DNA of 64,000 bases from Paraburkholderia sp. LEh10 (GTDB lineage Bacteria; Pseudomonadota; Gammaproteobacteria; Burkholderiales; Burkholderiaceae), in the NCBI RefSeq assembly GCF_017814945.1, contig NZ_JAGIPX010000019.1, positions 1-64,000 on the forward strand, written 5' to 3'. Made by a program: the position numbers and the translations under genes. Positions 1-9,266 of the stretch are shown piece by piece. Within the stretch, counting starts at the first letter, position 1. Each line of letters begins with the position of its first letter. Under the pieces are notes generated by a model. The model was not told the DNA's origin. It made no database searches and was given only the letters and a program-made list of their open reading frames with translations.

Positions 1-3
1 GCA

Positions 4-150
4 CTGGCGGTGTGAGCCCGCTTTCTTTGCTTACTTTCTTTGCGGCGGCAAAGAAAGTAAGTGCCGCCCCGCACAGGGGCAACGCCCGCCCCGCGAGGCG
101 CTATCGCGGATGCCAGCGCAGGGCAAGGCGAACCAAAACCAAATCAAAAC
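4..150 (+). repeat. Dispersed palindromic repeat, copy 1
   Basis: This stretch closely matches the sequence at about 13720-13850 and, inverted, 13200-13315. At its heart is a 32-bp palindrome (30-61) with one mismatch pair near the centre, carrying ACTTTCTTTG and CAAAGAAAGT arms. It is followed by a GC-rich block (GCCGCCCCGCACAGGGGC) and an ATCGCGGATGCCAGCGC unit like the tandem units at 13.8 kb. It lies just downstream of gbcB and could act as a hairpin at the operon's end, which is inference. The window edge may cut the copy. Confidence 0.75.
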
Positions 151-170
151 CAAACCGCAATCCCAAACCT

Positions 171-1325
171 TTACTTATCCACTACAAGATCACTCAACGG
201 CCGACTACAACACAACAACACCATCCCCTGATCGATCTCACGCTGGCGAATGCCACCGTTATGCTTCATGTCCACTTGCCCCGACACGAGCTTCACCTTG
301 CATGTGCCGCACATGCCCTGCGTACACGACGCCGGCAACCTCACGCCCGCCTGGCGTGCGGCATCCAGCACATGCTGCGACGAACCACATTCGATCGTAC
401 GGTTACTACGCGAAAAGCTCACCGAGAAAACGTCCGCGCCATTGGCTCCCGCCTTCGCCTTCCCCTCGGCCTCGAGGACCTCCTGGGCGACAGCCGGCTC
501 ATCCTCGGTCAACGTCTCGAACGAAAAGCTCTCCTCGTGATACTGCTTGCGCTCAAAGCCCGCTTCGTCGAGCAGATCACGCACCGCCTTCATATACGGC
601 GCGGGCCCGCACGTGAAGACCTCGCGCTCCATGAAGTCCGGTGCGATCAGCTTCAGCAGCGGCAGCGTCAGAAAACCTGTAATGCCGGGCCAGTTCGTGC
701 GGGTGCCTACCCGCTCACAGACAAACGATGTCCTGAAGCTGGTCTGGTTCGCGGCGATCAGATCGAGTTCGCGCGAGAAAATGATGTCGTCCGGCGTGCG
801 CGCGCTATGCACGAACACGATGTCACGGTCCTCGCTCAGTTCGTGATGCGCGCGGCTCATCGACATCAGCGGCGTAATGCCCGACCCAGCTGAAAGAAAC
901 AGATACTTGCGCGCCGGATGCCGCGCGCACGTGAATTCGCCCGCCGGACCCAGCACGCGCACGCGCGCGCCCGGCCGCAGGTTGTCGTGCAGCCAGTTCG
1001 ACACCTTGCCGCCCGGCACGCGCTTCACCGTGATCGAAATGGTGTGCGGGCGCGTCGGCGAAGAGGAGATCGTGTAGCAGCGGTTGATCGTCTCGCCGTC
1101 GATATCGAGTTCGAGCGTGACGAACTGGCCAGGCTCGAACACGAACGCGCGCCCTTCCGGCGAGCGGAAGAAAAAGCTCTTGACGTCGTGCGTTTCCTGA
1201 CGCACCTGGCAGCAGACGAGCGCTTCCTCGGCATCGCTCGTCCAGCGCGCGGGCAACGCGCTCCAGAATTCGGGCTTCGTCACCCGGCTTTCGACGGGCT
1301 CGAAGGTTGCTGCATCGCGCATCAT
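171..1325 (-). CDS. gbcB: Glycine betaine monooxygenase reductase subunit
   Basis: Predicted electron-transfer partner of the Rieske oxygenase encoded just upstream. It would move electrons from NAD(P)H through FAD and a [2Fe-2S] centre to GbcA during demethylation of glycine betaine to dimethylglycine. The 384-residue protein shows an FAD domain (RCYTISSSP), a nucleotide-binding domain (LSAGSGITPLMSM) and a C-terminal plant-type ferredoxin domain (CTQGMCGTCK plus a late Cys). I chose the ATG at 1325 because the longer open frame would run far into gbcA and its extra residues look like antisense-type arginine-rich translation. It is the last gene of a nine-gene operon, 61 bp after gbcA. Function is assigned from family and context. 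Confidence 0.9.
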   Translation of the reverse strand: MMRDAATFEPVESRVTKPEFWSALPARWTSDAEEALVCCQVRQETHDVKSFFFRSPEGRAFVFEPGQFVTLELDIDGETINRCYTISSSPTRPHTISITVKRVPGGKVSNWLHDNLRPGARVRVLGPAGEFTCARHPARKYLFLSAGSGITPLMSMSRAHHELSEDRDIVFVHSARTPDDIIFSRELDLIAANQTSFRTSFVCERVGTRTNWPGITGFLTLPLLKLIAPDFMEREVFTCGPAPYMKAVRDLLDEAGFERKQYHEESFSFETLTEDEPAVAQEVLEAEGKAKAGANGADVFSVSFSRSNRTIECGSSQHVLDAARQAGVRLPASCTQGMCGTCKVKLVSGQVDMKHNGGIRQREIDQGMVLLCCSRPLSDLVVDK

Positions 1326-1386
1326 TGCTTGCTCCAATTGCCGCCAGGCATCCGGTGGGTTTCGTTGGGCGCTTGGGTTCGCCGGG

Positions 1387-2667
1387 TCAAACGGCCTTGA
1401 TGTTGATCGTCCGCTGTTCCGACGCCGAACCGTCGATATGCGCAGCGAGGCGCCGCACATACCAGTCGCTGAACTTCTCGACGAGGCCTTCCGTGTACGG
1501 CGAATAAGGACCCGGTTCATACGCGCTGCTCGCCGCACCGCGCTGCGAATACTCGACGAGCGCACGGTCCTGGTCGTTGGTCGCGTTCCATACGGCCGTG
1601 AGATTCTTCACGTCGTAGTCGATGCCCTCTTGCGCGTCCTTGTGCACGAGCCATTTGGTGCGCACGAGCGTTTCGCCCGCCGACAGCGGAATCACCGAGA
1701 ACGTGACGATGTGGTCGCTCATGAAGTGATGCCACGAATTCGGCTGCGTCCAGAACGACAGGCCGCCCAGATCGGCCTGCTTGAATTCGCCGAGCAGCTT
1801 CTTCGATGCGACCTTCGCATCGAGCGTCTGCGATTCACCGCAGCGATCGAGAGGCAAACGCTGCGTGCGAAAACCCGTCACATCCGACAGACGGTCGATC
1901 TCGACGGAAGGCAGATCCATCTCTTCCCACTCTTTCGCGCGCTCGATGCAGGTGCGCTCGAATGCATCCATGCCCTCGGCGTTCGCGGGCGAACGCTGAT
2001 AGCCGAAGCCGTATTCATAGAGCGAAATGGTCAGCTCCGGATGGTTCGCGACGCAGTGGTAGCACTCGCGGTTGTTCTCCATCGTGAGCTTCCAGTTGCC
2101 CTTCTCGATGATGTCGATCTGCGCGGCGATCTTGCAGTTCGGCAGATCGTGCGGCAGCAGATACGGCTCCATCGCGGCGCGCATCACGGCGAAATCGACG
2201 GGCGGCTTGTCGGCGAGACACACGAAGATCAGCCCCGCGAGGTTCTCGACATGCACGCTCTTCAGGCTATGCTTGCAGCGGTCGAACTGCTCGCCCATGT
2301 GCTCGGCGAACATCAGCTCGCCCGACAGGTTGTACGTCCAGCTGTGATACGGGCAGACGATATTGCCGACGGAACCCTTTTCTTCGTTGCACAGGCGCGC
2401 GCCGCGGTGGCGGCACACGTTATGGAACGCGCGCACCTGCATGTCGTCGTCGCGCACGAGCAGGATCGAGTCGCTGCCGAGTTCGACGGTCACGTAGTCG
2501 CCCGGCTCGGGAATATCCGGCTCGACGCCGACCTGAATCCAGTGCTGGCGGAAGATCGAATCCATATCGAGCGCGAAGATTTCGTCGCTCAGATAGAACG
2601 GTGCTTCGAGGCTGTAACCCTTCTTGCGCCGGTCGACCAGCGCGCGAATGTCTGCCGATACTTTCAT
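1387..2667 (-). CDS. gbcA: Glycine betaine monooxygenase Rieske oxygenase subunit
   Basis: Terminal oxygenase that oxidatively removes one methyl group from glycine betaine, giving dimethylglycine and formaldehyde. The 426-residue protein has the Rieske ligands C85-x-H87 and C105-x2-H108 (CRHRGA and CPYHSWTY). The mononuclear iron region follows, with NRECYHCVANHPE, as in aromatic-ring-type oxygenases that act on quaternary amines. It sits between the dedicated ETF genes and the reductase gene gbcB, the arrangement expected for betaine catabolism. A carnitine or stachydrine oxygenase would share the same motifs, but the dgc genes next to it favour betaine. Confidence 0.92.
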   Translation of the reverse strand: MKVSADIRALVDRRKKGYSLEAPFYLSDEIFALDMDSIFRQHWIQVGVEPDIPEPGDYVTVELGSDSILLVRDDDMQVRAFHNVCRHRGARLCNEEKGSVGNIVCPYHSWTYNLSGELMFAEHMGEQFDRCKHSLKSVHVENLAGLIFVCLADKPPVDFAVMRAAMEPYLLPHDLPNCKIAAQIDIIEKGNWKLTMENNRECYHCVANHPELTISLYEYGFGYQRSPANAEGMDAFERTCIERAKEWEEMDLPSVEIDRLSDVTGFRTQRLPLDRCGESQTLDAKVASKKLLGEFKQADLGGLSFWTQPNSWHHFMSDHIVTFSVIPLSAGETLVRTKWLVHKDAQEGIDYDVKNLTAVWNATNDQDRALVEYSQRGAASSAYEPGPYSPYTEGLVEKFSDWYVRRLAAHIDGSASEQRTINIKAV

Positions 2668-2708
2668 GTGTGCTCCGGGTTTGCGAGGCCGTGTGGGTGC
2701 GGCGCAAA

Positions 2709-3488
2709 TCAGTAATCGATGAGTTGATGCTCGCGCAAATAGCCGAGTATCACTTGTGCTTTTTCGACCGAAGTCCCTTCAATTACGACGCTGCCGCCCC
2801 GGCTTTCCGTGGTCGTCGCGGACAGCATGCGGGCATGGCCCGAGCGCTTTTCGGCCGCGGCAAGACGCACCGGCTTGCGCGCGACGGGCGCGAGCGTCCA
2901 TTGCACGGCTTCGGCGTCGGCGGCGACCAGCGCGGGCTGCGGCTGGACAGAGCCCGCGCGCAGCCGCGCATACGCGTAGCGCGGCGTGACGGCGGCGAGC
3001 GGATGCACCGCGACGACGGCGGGCAGCGCGACTTCCACGCGGCGGCGCACGCCTTTCGGCAGGAATTGCCGCACGGTCGCGCGGCCGCCCGCCGCCGTCA
3101 CGTCGACGGCCGTGCCGACGAGCGGATAGCGCAGCGCGTCGGCCAGCCGGTAAGGCAGCATGCCGCTGTCGAATGCGCCTTCTGCGCAGGTGCCCGTCAG
3201 AATGAGGTCGTACCCCTTCAGGCGGGCGGCGAGCGCGCTCACGGCATCATCGTTTTCGCCGCACGTCAGCACCTCGACACGTTCCGCGCCCAGCGCCAGG
3301 TAGTCTTCGAGTGCGGGATTACCCGAATCGCCCGCATGCAGCACGTCGAGCCGCGCCGCGTGCTGGCTCGACAGCTGACGGCCGATTTCGAGCGCGGCGG
3401 CGTCGTTGCGGCTATAGCGGTCGACACCGCTGACAGGATGCTTGCCGACCGACACCAGCACCGCGATTTTTTCGAGCTTGCCGTTCAT
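2709..3488 (-). CDS. etfB: Electron transfer flavoprotein beta subunit, betaine cluster
   Basis: A 259-residue ETF beta-type protein. With the alpha subunit it would accept electrons from the dimethylglycine dehydrogenase DgcA/DgcB and pass them on to the respiratory chain. Visible features are the N-terminal nucleotide-fold region with GKHPVSGVDRYSRND and the LTGTCAEGAFDSGMLPY segment that fits ETF beta domains. Its start overlaps the stop of etfA by 4 bp, suggesting translational coupling. The sequence is divergent from housekeeping EtfB, as in other gbc/dgc clusters, so it is probably a pathway-dedicated copy. Confidence 0.82.
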   Translation of the reverse strand: MNGKLEKIAVLVSVGKHPVSGVDRYSRNDAAALEIGRQLSSQHAARLDVLHAGDSGNPALEDYLALGAERVEVLTCGENDDAVSALAARLKGYDLILTGTCAEGAFDSGMLPYRLADALRYPLVGTAVDVTAAGGRATVRQFLPKGVRRRVEVALPAVVAVHPLAAVTPRYAYARLRAGSVQPQPALVAADAEAVQWTLAPVARKPVRLAAAEKRSGHARMLSATTTESRGGSVVIEGTSVEKAQVILGYLREHQLIDY

Positions 3489-4663
3489 GCCGCAACTCCT
3501 TCGACGATCCGGTTCGTGGCCGCGGGCGCCGGCGTCCCGCGTGCCGCTTTCGCGCGATTGATCTCGTCGATCAGCGAGGCGATGGTCGCCTGCGTATCGC
3601 CGATGATCGTGAGGTTCGCACGCTTGACGATGGGCGCGCTGCCGTCCAGGTTGACCGCGATCACGTGACGGCAGTCCTTGATGCCCTGCAAGTGCTGCAC
3701 CGCGCCCGAGATGCCGAACGCGATATAGACGCTCGCTTCAACGGTCTTGCCCGTCGCGCCGATCTGCTTGTCGCGCGTGAACATGCCGTTGTCGACGGCG
3801 ACGCGGCTCGCGCCGATCGCCGCACCGAACGTGCCGGCGAGCTTTTCGAACGCGGCGACATCCGTCACGCCGTTGCCCGCCGACACGATGAAGTCCGCTT
3901 CTTCCAGCGCGACCTGCGCGGCGTCGATTTCCTCGATGCCGAGATCCCTGTATGCGCCGTCGGGCACCGCGCCCGCTTGCATCAGCGCGGGCAACTCGAT
4001 GCGCTCGCCAGCGCCGACGAACGGCAGGCGTGTATCGACGGCGCCTTGCGCGAGCAGGATCACATCGGGCAAGGCGCGCGTCGCGTAGGCCTTCCTTGCG
4101 TGCGCATAGGTGGACACCTGTTGCGCGTCGATCTGCACGACATGCGTCGCGATGCTCGCGCCCGCGAGCGCCGCATAGCGTCGGCCGAGATCGCCGTCGC
4201 CCGTCGCGTTGTCGGGCATCACGATATGCTTCGGCGCCAGTTGCGCGACACACGCGGCAACGGCTTGCATGTCGCGTTCCGGCGCGAACGTGCGGCGGTC
4301 GAACGAAGGCAGCTCGATCACCTTGTCCGCGCCGAGCGCGGCCGCGTCGTCCTTCAGTTCGCCGAGCACCAGCAAGGCCACTTGCGTCGTTGCATCCGCG
4401 ATCAGCGCGGCGGCGGCGAGCGCCTGACGCGCATGATCGTCGAGCCCGCCGCGGTCGCTGTGCGCGACGACGAGCAGCGTGTGCTGCGGCGTTTGCGTCG
4501 TGCGCAGCATCCTGGCAGCGGCATGACCGTGCGCGCCGGCCTGCAGCGCGTGGTCATACGATGCGCCCGCCACATGCTCCGCGCCGAGCGTGATGCGCTT
4601 CAGCCCCGCCGCCGTGATGACATATGGACGGCGCGGATCGATACGTTTGATGGTCGTATTCAT
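3485..4663 (-). CDS. etfA: Electron transfer flavoprotein alpha subunit, betaine cluster
   Basis: A 392-residue ETF alpha-type subunit. The C-terminal half contains the FAD-binding signature in recognisable form (VDNGMFTRDKQIGATGKTV, AFGISGAVQHLQGI, VAVNL-type segment and DGSAPIVKRANLTIIGD). The N-terminal part is longer and less conserved than in housekeeping ETF. It would form a heterodimer with EtfB encoded immediately downstream (4-bp overlap). It follows dgcB by 3 bp, so it is almost certainly co-transcribed. Likely role: electron acceptor for dimethylglycine demethylation, inferred from context. Confidence 0.85.
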   Translation of the reverse strand: MNTTIKRIDPRRPYVITAAGLKRITLGAEHVAGASYDHALQAGAHGHAAARMLRTTQTPQHTLLVVAHSDRGGLDDHARQALAAAALIADATTQVALLVLGELKDDAAALGADKVIELPSFDRRTFAPERDMQAVAACVAQLAPKHIVMPDNATGDGDLGRRYAALAGASIATHVVQIDAQQVSTYAHARKAYATRALPDVILLAQGAVDTRLPFVGAGERIELPALMQAGAVPDGAYRDLGIEEIDAAQVALEEADFIVSAGNGVTDVAAFEKLAGTFGAAIGASRVAVDNGMFTRDKQIGATGKTVEASVYIAFGISGAVQHLQGIKDCRHVIAVNLDGSAPIVKRANLTIIGDTQATIASLIDEINRAKAARGTPAPAATNRIVEGVAA

Positions 4664-4666
4664 CGT

Positions 4667-6589
4667 TCACTCCAGCGCTGCCGCAACGAGTTCGGCCACA
4701 TCGAGCACCTCGGGACGCGGACCGACCACGCCTTCGAGCATTGCCGTGCAGTTCGGGCAACCCACGGCGACGACGTCCGCTCCAATCGCACGCGCATCGG
4801 CGATGCGGATATCGGGAATGCGCTGCTTGCCGGGAATATCCGTCAACGGCGCACCGCCGCCACCGCCACAGCAGCGCCCGCGCTTGCCGTGCCGCTCCAT
4901 CTCGACGACCTTGATGCCGATCGTCTTCAGCAACTGGCGCGGTGCTTCTGTCTCGCCGTTGTAGCGGCCCAGGTAGCAGGGATCGTGATACGTGATCTTC
5001 CTGTCGTTGAACGCGGCGATGGCTTTCGGCGACAGCTTGCCGCTCGCGACGAGTTCCGCGAGGAACGTCGTGTGATGCAGCACGTCGTAGCGTCCGCCGA
5101 GCGCGCGATACTCGTTGCGCAGGCTGTGCATCACGTGCGGATCGGCGGTGACGATGCGCCTGAAATTCAGCGTCGCCAGCGTGCCCATCATCTGCTTCGC
5201 CATGCGCTGGAACGTGGCTTCGTCACCGAGACGGCGCGCGACATCGCCCGTGTCCGTTTCCTGCGCGCCGAGCACCGCGTAGTTCACGCCCGCCTTGTTC
5301 AGCACCTTGACGAGTGCGCGCAGCGTGCGCTGATAACGCATGTCGAACGCCCCTTCCCCAGCGACGAGCAGCACATCGACGGTCTTGCCCGGTTGCGCGA
5401 CGGGCGAGCTGAGATCGACCGACCAGTCGTAACGCGCCGCCTTGTCATAGCCGCCCATCGTGCCCGTTTCGCGCAGATTCGCGAGCACTTCTGGGCCCTT
5501 GCCCGGCACCGTGCCGTGCACGAGCGTCTGGTTGCGGCGCATGTCGACGATCGCGTCGACGTGCTCGATCAGCATCGGGCATTCGTGGACGCACGCGCGG
5601 CATGTCGTGCACGACCACACCGTATCCGCTTCGATCAGGCTCGAAATGATCGGGCGCTGCGGCTCGCCGCCATGCTGGCCGACCTTGATGCCGGGCGTCG
5701 GGCTGCCCGCATACGCCGCGTCCGTGCCGCCGACCATGCCCGTCACGAGGTCCTGGATCAGCTTCTTCGGATTCAGCGGCTGGCCTGCCGCGAACGCGGG
5801 GCATGCCGCCTCGCACTTGCCGCACTGCACACACGCATCGAAGCTCAGCAACTGGTTCCAGCGAAACTCAACGGGCTTGCCGACGCCGTATTCGTTCTGT
5901 TCGAGCACGGGTGCTTTTAGCGCCGTCGGTGGCACGGCCTGCTCTCTACGCACGTCGCCTTGCGCCGCAAAGCGCTCCTGGCGCGGGTGAAACGCGAGAT
6001 GCAGCAGACCGGCCAACGCATGCTTCATCGGGCCGCCGCGCGCCGCGCCGAACGTCATCGCGAACGCACCTGTTGCGATCAGCAGCGCGAAGATGATCGC
6101 GAGCCCGCCCGACATCGCCGATGCCGGCAGCAGCGTGTACAGCAGCAAGCCGAGCGCGAATGAGCCAAGCAGCCACGGCAGCGTATTCCACGGACCACGC
6201 GACAGACGCGCGGGCACGTCCTTCGCATGACGGCGACGCCACACGAACACGGCGCCCACCAGCATGATCAGCGCGGCCAGAAAGATCAGCCGGTCGAGCC
6301 ACGGCGAGTAGATCGCGAGACCATAGTTGATGAACACGAGCGCGAAGGCCGCGATTGCACCGCCCGCCGTTGCGACGTGCGTCTTCGCGATGTACGGATC
6401 ACGCGCGACCACATGATGCAGATCGACGAAATAGCGCTTTGGAATAGTCAGCAGATTGGTCCAGCCGAACGCGCCGGCTGCCGTTGCCCGTCCGAGACGC
6501 CAGTATGCCGCCCGTTTTGCGACCGCGAACGCAAGGCCGGCGACGGATACCCACAACAACGCGGTGATGAGAAACGCCGGGCTCATCAT
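4667..6589 (-). CDS. dgcB: Membrane-bound Fe-S subunit of dimethylglycine demethylase
   Basis: A 640-residue protein with several N-terminal membrane segments, two 4Fe-4S ferredoxin motifs (CVQCGKCEAACPAF and CTTCRACVHECPM) and C-terminal cysteine-rich domains including HDPCYLGRYN and CCGGGGGAPL. This is the heterodisulfide-reductase/GlcF-like layout of DgcB, which with DgcA oxidises dimethylglycine to sarcosine and feeds electrons towards the membrane. I place the start at the ATG at 6589, overlapping the dgcA stop as TGATG, with AAGGAC upstream. A TTG five codons earlier is the only upstream alternative. It lies between dgcA and the dedicated ETF genes. Confidence 0.88.
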   Translation of the reverse strand: MMSPAFLITALLWVSVAGLAFAVAKRAAYWRLGRATAAGAFGWTNLLTIPKRYFVDLHHVVARDPYIAKTHVATAGGAIAAFALVFINYGLAIYSPWLDRLIFLAALIMLVGAVFVWRRRHAKDVPARLSRGPWNTLPWLLGSFALGLLLYTLLPASAMSGGLAIIFALLIATGAFAMTFGAARGGPMKHALAGLLHLAFHPRQERFAAQGDVRREQAVPPTALKAPVLEQNEYGVGKPVEFRWNQLLSFDACVQCGKCEAACPAFAAGQPLNPKKLIQDLVTGMVGGTDAAYAGSPTPGIKVGQHGGEPQRPIISSLIEADTVWSCTTCRACVHECPMLIEHVDAIVDMRRNQTLVHGTVPGKGPEVLANLRETGTMGGYDKAARYDWSVDLSSPVAQPGKTVDVLLVAGEGAFDMRYQRTLRALVKVLNKAGVNYAVLGAQETDTGDVARRLGDEATFQRMAKQMMGTLATLNFRRIVTADPHVMHSLRNEYRALGGRYDVLHHTTFLAELVASGKLSPKAIAAFNDRKITYHDPCYLGRYNGETEAPRQLLKTIGIKVVEMERHGKRGRCCGGGGGAPLTDIPGKQRIPDIRIADARAIGADVVAVGCPNCTAMLEGVVGPRPEVLDVAELVAAALE

Positions 6590-8652
6590 CAGAAGTCCTT
6601 GCAAAGACGCAGCGCATCGTAGATCGCGCCGTGGATGTTGTGCATCGAAATGCAGTCGCCGACACGGAACAGCAGAAAGCGTCCATTGCCGAGTTCCTCG
6701 GACAGCGACGGCTGCGGCTCGGCGGCAAAGAGCTTGTGCACGTCGACCTGGCCGCGATTCACCGATTCGGGCTTGAGCTTCCAGTACAGCGCGTCGTTCG
6801 GCGTGCTGCCGTTTTCGATGATGACCTGATCGACGGCGCGCTCTTCCTGCTCTTCCGTATACTCGTTGCGGATCACGGCGATCTTCTTGCCGTCTTCCTC
6901 GTACACGCGGTCGAGCCAGTAGTTCGGCGTATGGATCACACCTTGCGCATAGAGGCGTCGATAGAAAATCGGGAACGTGGTGCCGCCGACGTCATCGGCC
7001 ACTTTCACGTCCGGCGTGACGATCTCGACCTTCGAGCCGCGGCTCGAAATGAAGTCGGCCACGCCCGCGCCCGCATGCGTGCTCACGCCGTCATACACGA
7101 GCACGTTCTGCTTGGGCTCGACCTTGCCCGACAGGATGTCCCACGAACTCACGGCGAGACCTTCCGCGACGCCCCACGCGGGCACCTGCTGCGTGAAGGC
7201 GGAGCCTCCCGTCGCGAGCACGATGATGTCCGGCTTCTCCGCGAGAATCATCTTCTCGTCGGCTTCGACGCCCAGACGCCGGTCAACGCCAAGACGCTTC
7301 GTCTCCATGTCGAACCAGCGCACGATGCCCGCCATCTGCTCGCGCTGCGGCGCTTTCGCTGCCAGCATGATCTGGCCGCCGACGACATCGCTCTTCTCGA
7401 ACAGCACGACGTCATGGCCGCGCGAACGCGCGACGCGTGCCGCTTCGAGTCCGGCGGGACCCGCGCCGACCACCACGACCTTGCGGCGCGGCCCGCGCGT
7501 TTTTTCGATCACATGCGGCATCGTCGCTTCGCGGGAAGTCGCGGCATTCTGCACGCACAGCACGTCGAGGCCGTTGTACTGGCGATCGATGCAGTAGTTC
7601 GCGCCGACGCACTGCTTGATCTCGTCTTCGCGGCCATCGCGGATCTTGATGACCATGTGCGGATCGGCGATCTGCGCACGGGTCATGCCGACGAGATCGA
7701 CCATGCCGTTCGCGAGCAGACGCTCTGCTTGCCCGGCATCGCGAATGCTTTGCGCGTGCATCACGGGCAGCTTCACGACCGACTTGATGCCCGCCGCGAG
7801 ATGCACGAACGGCTCAGGCGGCAGCGCCATCGGCGGCATGCAGTTGGCGAGCGTGTTGTGCGTATCGGCGCCCGAACCGATCACGCCGATGTAGTCGATC
7901 AATCCTGTTTCGGACATCGCCTGCGCGATCTCCTTCAATTGCTCATGATCGAGACCGTCTTCATGGAACTCGTCGCCGCACATGCGCAAGCCGACGCAAA
8001 AGTCCTTGCCGACTGCCTGGCGCACGGCCTGCAAGACTTCGACGCCGAAGCGCAGACGGTTTTCGAGCGAGCCGCCCCATTCGTCGTTACGGAAGTTCGT
8101 GCGCGGGCTCCAGAACTGATCGATCAGATGCTGGTGCGCGGCCGAGATCTCGATGCCGTCCATGCCTGCGTCCTTCACGCGCTTGGCCGCCGCCGCGAAG
8201 TCGCCGATGATGCGGCGGATCTCTTCCACTTCGATGATCTTCGCGTTGCCGCGGTGCACGGGCTCGCGCACACCCGAAGGCGTCATCAGATGCGGCCAGT
8301 GCTCGCCATGAAACGCGGAGCGGCGGCCCATGTGCGTCGCCTGAATCATGATCTTCGCGCCGTGCCGGTGCATCGCTTCCGCGAGACGCGACAGCGGATC
8401 GATGATCTTGTCCGTCGACAGATTGACGGACTTCCACCAGCCCTGAGGACTATCGATCGATACCGGGCTCGACCCGCCGCACACGGCGAGGCCGACACCG
8501 CCCTTGGCCTTTTCCTCGTAATAGCGGATATAGCGGTCGCCGGGCAGGCCGCCCGGTTCGGCGTAGACCTCGGCATGCGCGGTGCTGACGATGCGGTTGC
8601 GCAGCGTCAGTTGATTGAGCGTCAAGGGTTTGAACAGGTTGGGGTAACGCAT
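6589..8652 (-). CDS. dgcA: Dimethylglycine demethylase, FMN/Fe-S/FAD subunit
   Basis: A 687-residue member of the trimethylamine-dehydrogenase/2,4-dienoyl-CoA-reductase family. An N-terminal old-yellow-enzyme barrel binds FMN (FKPLTLNQLTLRNRIV start, SAAHQHLIDQFWSPRTN). A cysteine cluster (CVGANYCIDRQYNGLDVLCV) should bind a 4Fe-4S centre, and a C-terminal Rossmann domain (VVVGAGPAGLEAARVA) binds a dinucleotide. In gbc clusters this enzyme removes a methyl group from dimethylglycine to give sarcosine. It is coupled to dgcB by a TGATG overlap. Other TMADH-type substrates are possible from sequence alone, but the context strongly supports dimethylglycine. Confidence 0.9.
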   Translation of the reverse strand: MRYPNLFKPLTLNQLTLRNRIVSTAHAEVYAEPGGLPGDRYIRYYEEKAKGGVGLAVCGGSSPVSIDSPQGWWKSVNLSTDKIIDPLSRLAEAMHRHGAKIMIQATHMGRRSAFHGEHWPHLMTPSGVREPVHRGNAKIIEVEEIRRIIGDFAAAAKRVKDAGMDGIEISAAHQHLIDQFWSPRTNFRNDEWGGSLENRLRFGVEVLQAVRQAVGKDFCVGLRMCGDEFHEDGLDHEQLKEIAQAMSETGLIDYIGVIGSGADTHNTLANCMPPMALPPEPFVHLAAGIKSVVKLPVMHAQSIRDAGQAERLLANGMVDLVGMTRAQIADPHMVIKIRDGREDEIKQCVGANYCIDRQYNGLDVLCVQNAATSREATMPHVIEKTRGPRRKVVVVGAGPAGLEAARVARSRGHDVVLFEKSDVVGGQIMLAAKAPQREQMAGIVRWFDMETKRLGVDRRLGVEADEKMILAEKPDIIVLATGGSAFTQQVPAWGVAEGLAVSSWDILSGKVEPKQNVLVYDGVSTHAGAGVADFISSRGSKVEIVTPDVKVADDVGGTTFPIFYRRLYAQGVIHTPNYWLDRVYEEDGKKIAVIRNEYTEEQEERAVDQVIIENGSTPNDALYWKLKPESVNRGQVDVHKLFAAEPQPSLSEELGNGRFLLFRVGDCISMHNIHGAIYDALRLCKDF

Positions 8653-8704
8653 CGCAGACGACCTCGGGCGGTGTTCGGTTCAGGCTTCAAATATGACTGC
8701 AGCT

Positions 8705-9238
8705 TTAATGAGCAATCGGCGACACTTCGAATACGCAATGGTCGTGATGCTCGGCTGCGCACTGCACTTCCTTCGACTGCGCGCGCGGTGCGTTCTTGCC
8801 GCCGTCGGCGGTGTCGTTCACCCAGTCCATTGCGCCCGCGAACCAGCCTGCAAACATGTAGCAAAGCTTGCCTTCCTTGCCGGGCTGCGCGAGCACGAAC
8901 GACGAGTGATGCAGTTCGATCTTCGCGCGCGCCGTCGACGGGTCGGCTTCGACGATCTTGAAGATGCCCCAGCCGCGTTGCGACAGGCGCTTCAGATAAT
9001 GTTCGAACACAGCCATGCCGGAGAGTCCATGCTGCTTCGCTTCCTTGTCGCACCAGTGATATGCGGACTTGTAGCCAGCCTTGTATAGAATCTCGGCGTA
9101 GACGTCGCGCCCCAGCGCTTCTTCGACAGCCGTGTGGTTGTTCGTGAAGAAATGGCGCGGAACATACAGCATCGGGAGCGCGTCGGTCGTCCAGACGCCC
9201 GTGTTCGGATCGACATCGATGGGCAGTTGCGGTTGCAT
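8705..9238 (-). CDS. DUF5943/V4R-type protein of the betaine cluster
   Basis: A 177-residue protein of unknown biochemical role that is habitually found next to dgcA in betaine gene clusters. The C-terminal part resembles a 4-vinyl-reductase (V4R) small-molecule or metal-binding fold, with a GWFAGAMDWV segment and closing Cys/His residues (QCAAEHHDHCVFEV). The N-terminal half contains PMLYVPRHFFTNNHT. No signal peptide or membrane segment is visible. Co-transcription is suggested by 52 bp to dgcA and 28 bp from the dipeptidase gene. A sensor or carrier for C1 or methylated intermediates is conceivable but unproven. Confidence 0.7.
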   Translation of the reverse strand: MQPQLPIDVDPNTGVWTTDALPMLYVPRHFFTNNHTAVEEALGRDVYAEILYKAGYKSAYHWCDKEAKQHGLSGMAVFEHYLKRLSQRGWGIFKIVEADPSTARAKIELHHSSFVLAQPGKEGKLCYMFAGWFAGAMDWVNDTADGGKNAPRAQSKEVQCAAEHHDHCVFEVSPIAH

Positions 9239-9266
9239 TGCAGGGTTCCTTGTTTGTACGCTTCGT

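Noticed and set aside
3665..8961. Long plus-strand open frames across the betaine operon
   Set aside because: They are antisense to clear etf and dgc genes, rich in Arg/His/Ala and typical of GC-rich shadow frames.
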